From an uncultured Eubacteriales bacterium (GTDB lineage: Bacteria > Bacillota > Clostridia > Lachnospirales > Lachnospiraceae): 64,000 bases of DNA. The notes under the pieces were generated by a model that was not told the origin of the DNA, made no database searches, and worked only from the letters and a program-made list of their open reading frames with translations. Location of the stretch: NCBI GenBank assembly GCA_900319795.1, contig ONPU01000009.1:53958-117957 (forward strand), read 5' to 3'. Shown piece by piece: positions 59,199 through 64,000 of the stretch (position 1 is the first letter of the stretch; every line of letters begins with the position of its first letter). The position numbers were made by a program, and so were the translations under genes.

Positions 59199-60674
59199 AC
59201 GGATCGAAAGGACCTCTAAGAACAGCTTCGGATTTCCCTTGATCACAAGGCACAGGTTCTCCCTCGTTCTGGAGAGGCCCTCGTAAAGGATCCGGATCGG
59301 CTCCTCAGAACCGTCCCTGCAGCAAAGATGTAAGGAGTCGTCATAGGCGTAGTTCTCATCCAGAACGAACAGTACCTTGTCATACTCCGAAGCGATGGAA
59401 AGACCCTTTAGCCCGGCGGCAGGCCGGCTGTTGATCAGTTTATAACCCTTTTGGCGGTAATGGCGGACGAGGAGCGAACATTCCTCCTCGTCCGCGGCGT
59501 AGATCACATCGATGCAGCTGTAATCCGGATGGCCCGGGTGATCCTTCAGACAAAGGAGCGTCCTTAAGAAGGAGTAAACGGGCCTGTTGATCCGGATATT
59601 TCCGGTAAATGCCAGAAACAGCGTACAGCTCTTTTGAATCAAGTCCGCGGTTTCGGACCCCGCGGCGTCCCCGGTCCGCTCGTTGAGGAGCTGCAGAGGA
59701 TCATAGGCCGCGATCAGGGGAATGCGGGCCTTTTTTGTTTCATTTACAAAAATCCGCATCTTTTCCGGAGAAAGATAAGCGGCTTCATCGATGATGAGTC
59801 CGGAATACTCACTCAAATCCGGGCTTTCTTCAAGCTCTTCGGCTGCCCGGATGTCCACATTTTTCAGCCTTCTGTCCAAAATGAAATGCCCCTTACGGAG
59901 CTGCCCGGCATGGAGGAACAGAATTTTGCGCTTTTTCGACAGTTCCACCGCCAGATCGAAGATTAAAAGGGTCTTTCCCGTGCCTCCGATCCCGGTCACG
60001 GCCGCGAACGGCGCCTCTTCCTTTTTGAGATGCATAAGGATTCTGCGCTTGAAATCCGCCTGCTGATTCGTCAGGAAATACTGCTTCTGAAGGAACTTCT
60101 CCGGGACGGCCACGGGGGAAATCAGGTAGTCGGAAGAGCGGAAAAAGCGCCCGATTCCCTCCTCCAGATAATCCCGAAGCGACGGATGGAGAAGGATCCG
60201 GATCAGATCTTCCGCGCCGCATTTTTTCAGATATCCCTTTTCATTCAGACTGTACAGAGTATCGGTGCTCATGATGTAGGTAAATGAGAAAATCGTATGG
60301 GCCGTATTTGAAAGATAATACCGGTTCTGTTCCAGCTGCTTGCGAACCCGCTCCTCTCCAATCTCTTCGCTTTTCAGCTCGATGTTGAGGACATATTCTC
60401 CGTCGGAGGATATTTTCAGAAGATCGAATTCCTTCCCTATATGTTCGATGACATAGGAAAAGAAGAAGCCGTCCAGATACCCCACCCAGTCCGTCTCCGG
60501 CCCTGCCGCGTCCGGCAGGGTCTTCGTGATCAAATGGGCGAGCGAGCACAGGGACGCCGCCTCGTGAGGGCTGATCGTCTTATTTTTGCCGCATCCGGAC
60601 AGCTCCCGGTACAGCCAGGTTATGGCCCGGGGGTCCTCCATTCTGGTGAGAAGAAGCAGGTTGACGGCTTTCAT
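59148..60674 (-). CDS. Nuclease-helicase (DUF2075-like) protein
   Basis: The 508-residue protein has an N-terminal part with a possible PD-(D/E)xK nuclease signature: Asp84 in KEFDLLKIS and Glu99-x-Lys101 in NIELKSE. A superfamily 1-type helicase core follows, with Walker A GIGGTGKT (228-235), Walker B GLIIDEAAY (Asp296, Glu297) and a motif VI-like YEGLSRTRENLCLV. This two-part build is seen in some anti-phage nuclease-helicase proteins. The start overlaps the alpha-xylosidase stop by four bases (ATGA). Confidence 0.7.
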   Translation of the reverse strand: MKAVNLLLLTRMEDPRAITWLYRELSGCGKNKTISPHEAASLCSLAHLITKTLPDAAGPETDWVGYLDGFFFSYVIEHIGKEFDLLKISSDGEYVLNIELKSEEIGEERVRKQLEQNRYYLSNTAHTIFSFTYIMSTDTLYSLNEKGYLKKCGAEDLIRILLHPSLRDYLEEGIGRFFRSSDYLISPVAVPEKFLQKQYFLTNQQADFKRRILMHLKKEEAPFAAVTGIGGTGKTLLIFDLAVELSKKRKILFLHAGQLRKGHFILDRRLKNVDIRAAEELEESPDLSEYSGLIIDEAAYLSPEKMRIFVNETKKARIPLIAAYDPLQLLNERTGDAAGSETADLIQKSCTLFLAFTGNIRINRPVYSFLRTLLCLKDHPGHPDYSCIDVIYAADEEECSLLVRHYRQKGYKLINSRPAAGLKGLSIASEYDKVLFVLDENYAYDDSLHLCCRDGSEEPIRILYEGLSRTRENLCLVIKGNPKLFLEVLSIRLGNKELIQPFESLLNP

Positions 60675-62941
60675 TTTACAAAAAGCTCCTTTTTACAGCC
60701 GGCATCGGGAACGGCTTCGACGCGAAGCGATGTCCCTCCATCTGCCGTAACCTTGATCGTTCCGCCGCAGTTTTCCGCGGAAATATTGATTTCTTTGAGG
60801 CCGTCCAGGGACGGAATCCGGGCATTTGCCGTATCATTATCGCGCAGCTCGTAGACCCGGAGCGTGGTTCCGTGTGTGTAGTCGTAATCCGGACGTGTTT
60901 CATTTTCCCCGACAGGAAGAATGGTGCCTTCCCGGACGTAGAGCGGCAGAGAGAAATAGTCATAGCGGTCCGTGTACCAGGTGCCGCCTTCCCGCACCTC
61001 ATTTGTAAGAAAATGAGTCCACCGGCCTTTCGGCAAATAGTACGTCACAACGCCGTCCTCACTCATAACCGGCGCGACAAGAAGGGAATCTCCCAGCATA
61101 TACTGGCGGTCGAGATACGCGCACGTCGGGTCTTCCGGGAATTCCAGAAGCATCGGACGGAGCACCGGCACACCCGTGCGGGCGGCCTGCACCGCCTGGC
61201 CGTAAATGTAGGGCATCAGGGTACATTTCAAATTTACAAAGAAACGAAGGACGTCTGAGGCCTCATCGTCGAAGAGCCAGGGGACGCGGTAGGATGACGA
61301 ACCGTGGAGCCTGCTGTGCGTGCTCAAAAGGCCGAACGCGCACCATCTCTTATAGACGTCGGCAGAGGCGGTCTGCTCGAATCCGCCCATATCGTGGCTC
61401 CAGAATCCGAAGCCGGCCAGGGACAGGCTGAGCCCACCCCTCAGGGTCTCCGCCATCGACAGATAGGACGCGGAGCAGTCGCCGCCCCAGTGGACCGGGA
61501 ACTGCTGGCTGCCCGCCGTTGCCGAACGGGCGAACAGAACGGCCTCTCCCCTTCCGCGCTTTCTCTCAAGCAGGCGGAATACGGTCCTGTTGTAGAGATA
61601 GGTGTAATAGTTATGCATTTTTACGGGGTCGGAACCGTCATAATAGCGGATGCCCGTGACGGGAATTCGCTCGCCGAAGTCGGTTTTAAACGCGTCCACG
61701 CCCATGTCGAGCAGCGCCTCCAGTTTCTCTTCGTACCAGCGCACCGCCTCCGGATTCGTGAAGTCCACAAGCGCCATGCCCGCCTGCCACAGATCCGTCT
61801 GCCACACGGAGCCGTCGGTTTTCTTTATAAAGTAGCCCTTGTCCCTGCCTTCCGCAAAGAGCTTCGATTTCTGCGCCACATAGCTGTTGATCCAGACGCA
61901 GATTTTCAGGCCGCGGTCATGCAGCCGTTTCAGCATGGCAGGAGGATCCGGGAAGGTATCCGGGTCCCAGGTAAGGCTGATCCATTCGTAAGCCTTCATC
62001 CAGAAGCAGTCAAAATGGAACGTATGGAGCGGAATGTTCCGTTCCTTCATTCCGTCGATGAAACTCGTCACGGTCGCTTCGTCATAATCGGTTGTAAAGG
62101 ACGTCGTAAGCCAAAGGCCGAAGCTCCATGCCGGCGGAAGCGCCGGTTTCCCCATCAGGTCCGTGTAAAGGCTCACTGCTTCTTTCGGCGAGCCGCCGCA
62201 GAACACATAGTAGCCGAGGCGTTCTCCTTCCGTACTGAACTGCACGCGCTCCACCTTTTCCGAACCGATCTCGAAGCGCACGTCTCCCGGATCGTCGACA
62301 AAGACGCCGTATCCTCTGTTGGAGATGTAGAACGGGATATTCTTATATGTCTGTTCGGAGGCGGTTCCGCCGTCCTCGTTCCAGATGTCGACGCTCTGAC
62401 CATTTTTCACAAACGGGGTAAACCGCTCGCCAAGACCGTAGATATACTCGCCCACGGACAGGCGCAGCTGTTCCGTAATGTAGTTTTTCCCGCTCTCGCG
62501 GTTTTTGAGATACGCTTCGTTCCTGTAGGAACTCTCCGTCAGAAGCTTCCCGTCCCGGTAAAACCAGATCCCCCAGGACTGCGGGCGCATATCGATGACC
62601 GCTGCCGAACTGCCGGATGTAAACGTAAGCATCCCGTCCTCGGACACGGAGACGTTTTGCGCAGCTGAGACAGAGCCTTCCTTTTCATGTTTTTCAAAAG
62701 AAGGATCTGTGTGAACAGCACCGTCAAAGTGAACGATTTTCACACCGAACACATCCGCCATCGGACTTGAAATCCGCACTGTAAGAAGCGGGCTGTTCAA
62801 AGTCGCTCCCCGGTCCGGAATATGCTTCGTCGCGGCATAGATCACGAGATCATTTCCGTCAATTTCATGATCAAAATATTCGACCGCGAATGCGGGCTCG
62901 ATCTCTTTCTTCATGAGCCAGTAGCCGTTTGTAAACTTCAT
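60671..62941 (-). CDS. Alpha-xylosidase (GH31, YicI-like)
   Basis: The 756-residue GH31 protein has the nucleophile motif AFKTDFGERIP, the acid/base region in HWGGDCSA and the substrate-binding WSFGLWLTTSFTT block. These agree with alpha-xylosidase YicI, which removes alpha-linked xylose from imported xyloglucan oligosaccharides. No signal peptide. The start is ATG 62941 with AAAAAAGGAGCATGTT. It is the first gene of a pair with the helicase gene. Confidence 0.9.
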   Translation of the reverse strand: MKFTNGYWLMKKEIEPAFAVEYFDHEIDGNDLVIYAATKHIPDRGATLNSPLLTVRISSPMADVFGVKIVHFDGAVHTDPSFEKHEKEGSVSAAQNVSVSEDGMLTFTSGSSAAVIDMRPQSWGIWFYRDGKLLTESSYRNEAYLKNRESGKNYITEQLRLSVGEYIYGLGERFTPFVKNGQSVDIWNEDGGTASEQTYKNIPFYISNRGYGVFVDDPGDVRFEIGSEKVERVQFSTEGERLGYYVFCGGSPKEAVSLYTDLMGKPALPPAWSFGLWLTTSFTTDYDEATVTSFIDGMKERNIPLHTFHFDCFWMKAYEWISLTWDPDTFPDPPAMLKRLHDRGLKICVWINSYVAQKSKLFAEGRDKGYFIKKTDGSVWQTDLWQAGMALVDFTNPEAVRWYEEKLEALLDMGVDAFKTDFGERIPVTGIRYYDGSDPVKMHNYYTYLYNRTVFRLLERKRGRGEAVLFARSATAGSQQFPVHWGGDCSASYLSMAETLRGGLSLSLAGFGFWSHDMGGFEQTASADVYKRWCAFGLLSTHSRLHGSSSYRVPWLFDDEASDVLRFFVNLKCTLMPYIYGQAVQAARTGVPVLRPMLLEFPEDPTCAYLDRQYMLGDSLLVAPVMSEDGVVTYYLPKGRWTHFLTNEVREGGTWYTDRYDYFSLPLYVREGTILPVGENETRPDYDYTHGTTLRVYELRDNDTANARIPSLDGLKEINISAENCGGTIKVTADGGTSLRVEAVPDAGCKKELFVK

Positions 62942-62987
62942 AACATGCTCCTTTTTTATTCTCATAATATGCATACGGCGGATCCCA

Positions 62988-63017
62988 GTGGCCGCTTTTG
63001 CGGCCGTAAGGGGCCAC
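62988..63017. other. Hairpin upstream of the IS21 transposase
   Basis: GGCCGC and GCGGCC pair around TTTT, with an outer GTGGCC/GGCCAC continuation. It lies in the 140-base gap between the alpha-xylosidase gene start and the transposase. It may be part of the insertion-sequence end or a structure at the target. Confidence 0.35.
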
Positions 63018-63081
63018 GGAGCGGAGCGAGTGGCCGGGTTTATTGAGTTTTGAATTCCGTTATCTCCTCCGGCAAACCGGT

Positions 63082-64000
63082 ATGAGCAAGTCCGGGATAC
63101 AGAAGTTTATCCACGCATTCGAAAAATGCGAAGATCTGGATTTCCCACTCCCGCCCGGGATCACAAACGCCGGGATTGCCATGAAGGTGTATGGCAAAGT
63201 GCCGGGCGAAGGCGGTCGAGATGAAAGCTACGAGTACCCCGACTACCCGAAGGTTCTGAAGCTCATGAACGAAAGAAAGAACATGACGCTTCAGGTGTGC
63301 TGGGACCGGTATGTCAAGCGCTGCAATGCTGAGGAGAAGAAACCATACCAGTACCGGCAGTTCTGTGAGCTCTTCGGCAAGTGGTGCGAGGAAAACTACG
63401 AAACAGCGCACTTTACAGCCGTGATCGCTCAGACGATGGAAGTCGACTTTGCAGGCAAGACATTTGATCTGATCAACCGTCTTACCGGCGAGATCACACC
63501 GATCGTCGTATTTGTTGCTATCCTTCCGTATTCCCAGTACATCTACGCTGAGGGTATGGAATCCACAAAGGAGATGCAGTGGATCGAGGTCAATAACAAC
63601 GCGTTGAAGGCTTTTGGCGGCGTTCCCGCTATCGTCGTTTGCGATAACTGCAAACAAGCCGTGATCGCAAACAAGGACTGGATACAGCCAGAACTGAATC
63701 AGGACTACGCAGAATGGGCGGAGCACAACCACACCGTGATTCTTCCCGCCAAGGTCCGGAAACCCCGTTTCAAATCTTCTGTGGAAAACGCGGTTGGCAT
63801 TCTCGAGAAAGGGTTCTTCCATGAACTGGAAGAACGCAGATATTTCTCGCTTGAGCAGTTCAATGAAGACCTCTGGGAGAAGCTGGATGAGCTAAATGAC
63901 GCTCCGTTTAAGAAGAAGGAGCATTGCCGCTCCTACTATTGGGCAGAAGAAAAGGAAGAGCTGATGCCGCTCCCCTCCACGCAGTACCATTACATGGAGA
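63082..64000 (+). mobile_element. istA: IS21-family transposase IstA, cut by the window edge
   Basis: From ATG 63082 the frame is open to the window end (over 300 residues). The DDE catalytic core is visible: Asp in TMEVDFAGK, Asp in IVVCDNCK and Glu in SSVENAVGILEKG. These match IS21 IstA. The N-terminal helix-turn-helix is shorter than usual; the frame is open upstream to 63010 without a clear start, so the left end may be truncated or begin at TTG 63043. The helper gene istB should follow outside the window. Confidence 0.85.

Noticed and set aside
1-64000. CRISPR arrays, tRNA or rRNA genes
   Set aside because: No regularly spaced repeats and no recognisable tRNA or rRNA sequence were found by reading; a covariance-model scan could not be run.

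Overview
The window looks like a piece of chromosome from a moderately GC-rich Gram-positive anaerobe, most likely a gut or rumen Clostridia (Lachnospiraceae or a relative). The reasons are the strong AGGAGG-type ribosome sites, the LplA/LplB/YtcP-type sugar importer with a DUF624 partner, AraC regulators fused to GH39-like domains, LarC, and a double-glycine leader peptide. No rRNA, tRNA or CRISPR array was seen. The genus cannot be fixed from the sequence alone.

Region 1 (1-8101, minus strand) is a sugar-uptake operon: lipoprotein binding protein, two permeases, a DUF624 membrane protein and, cut by the window edge, a DUF6379 (C-glycoside deglycosidase beta-type) protein. An AraC regulator with a GH39-like domain lies directly upstream. 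Region 2 (8275-15328, minus) is the most unusual operon. It encodes both subunits of a C-glycoside-lyase-type enzyme, then a thiolase-like protein, a DUF35 zinc-ribbon/OB protein, an acyl carrier protein, butyrate kinase, an MFS transporter and a phosphotransacylase. It is divergent from two more AraC/GH39 fusion regulators (15661-20346, plus).

Region 3 (20348-27867, minus) encodes a Gfo/Idh/MocA dehydrogenase, a TIM-barrel isomerase/lyase, a class II aldolase, an old-yellow-enzyme-type reductase, a D-2-hydroxyacid dehydrogenase and an iron alcohol dehydrogenase. Region 4 (27935-30664) holds a second ACP, thiolase and DUF35 set facing a phosphopantetheinyl transferase. Region 5 (30851-35016) has a fold-back repeat, a ThuA-like protein, a TetR regulator, a second Gfo/Idh/MocA dehydrogenase and another TIM-barrel protein. 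The recurring dehydrogenase, TIM-barrel, DUF6379 and ThuA families fit glycoside breakdown through 3-keto intermediates. The ACP/thiolase/Pta/Buk sets could turn an acyl product into acid plus ATP. That link is inference.

Region 6 (35209-50753) mixes housekeeping genes (cardiolipin synthase, 5-formyl-THF cyclo-ligase, acyl-ACP thioesterase, a second Pta, a class V aminotransferase) with a deoxy-sugar module (isomerase, rhamnulokinase, RhaD-like aldolase, AraC), a flavodoxin-type protein, a second butyrate kinase, LarC and a GH5 enzyme. Region 7 (50771-64000) has a secreted DUF5722 protein flanked by a REPIN-like palindrome, an ABCG-like exporter beside a double-glycine-leader SH3 peptide, an RNA ligase-like phosphodiesterase, a reduced ABC ATPase with a 60-residue permease-like fragment, two more fold-back repeats, a PatB-type lyase, a nuclease-helicase, an alpha-xylosidase and the start of an IS21-family transposase.
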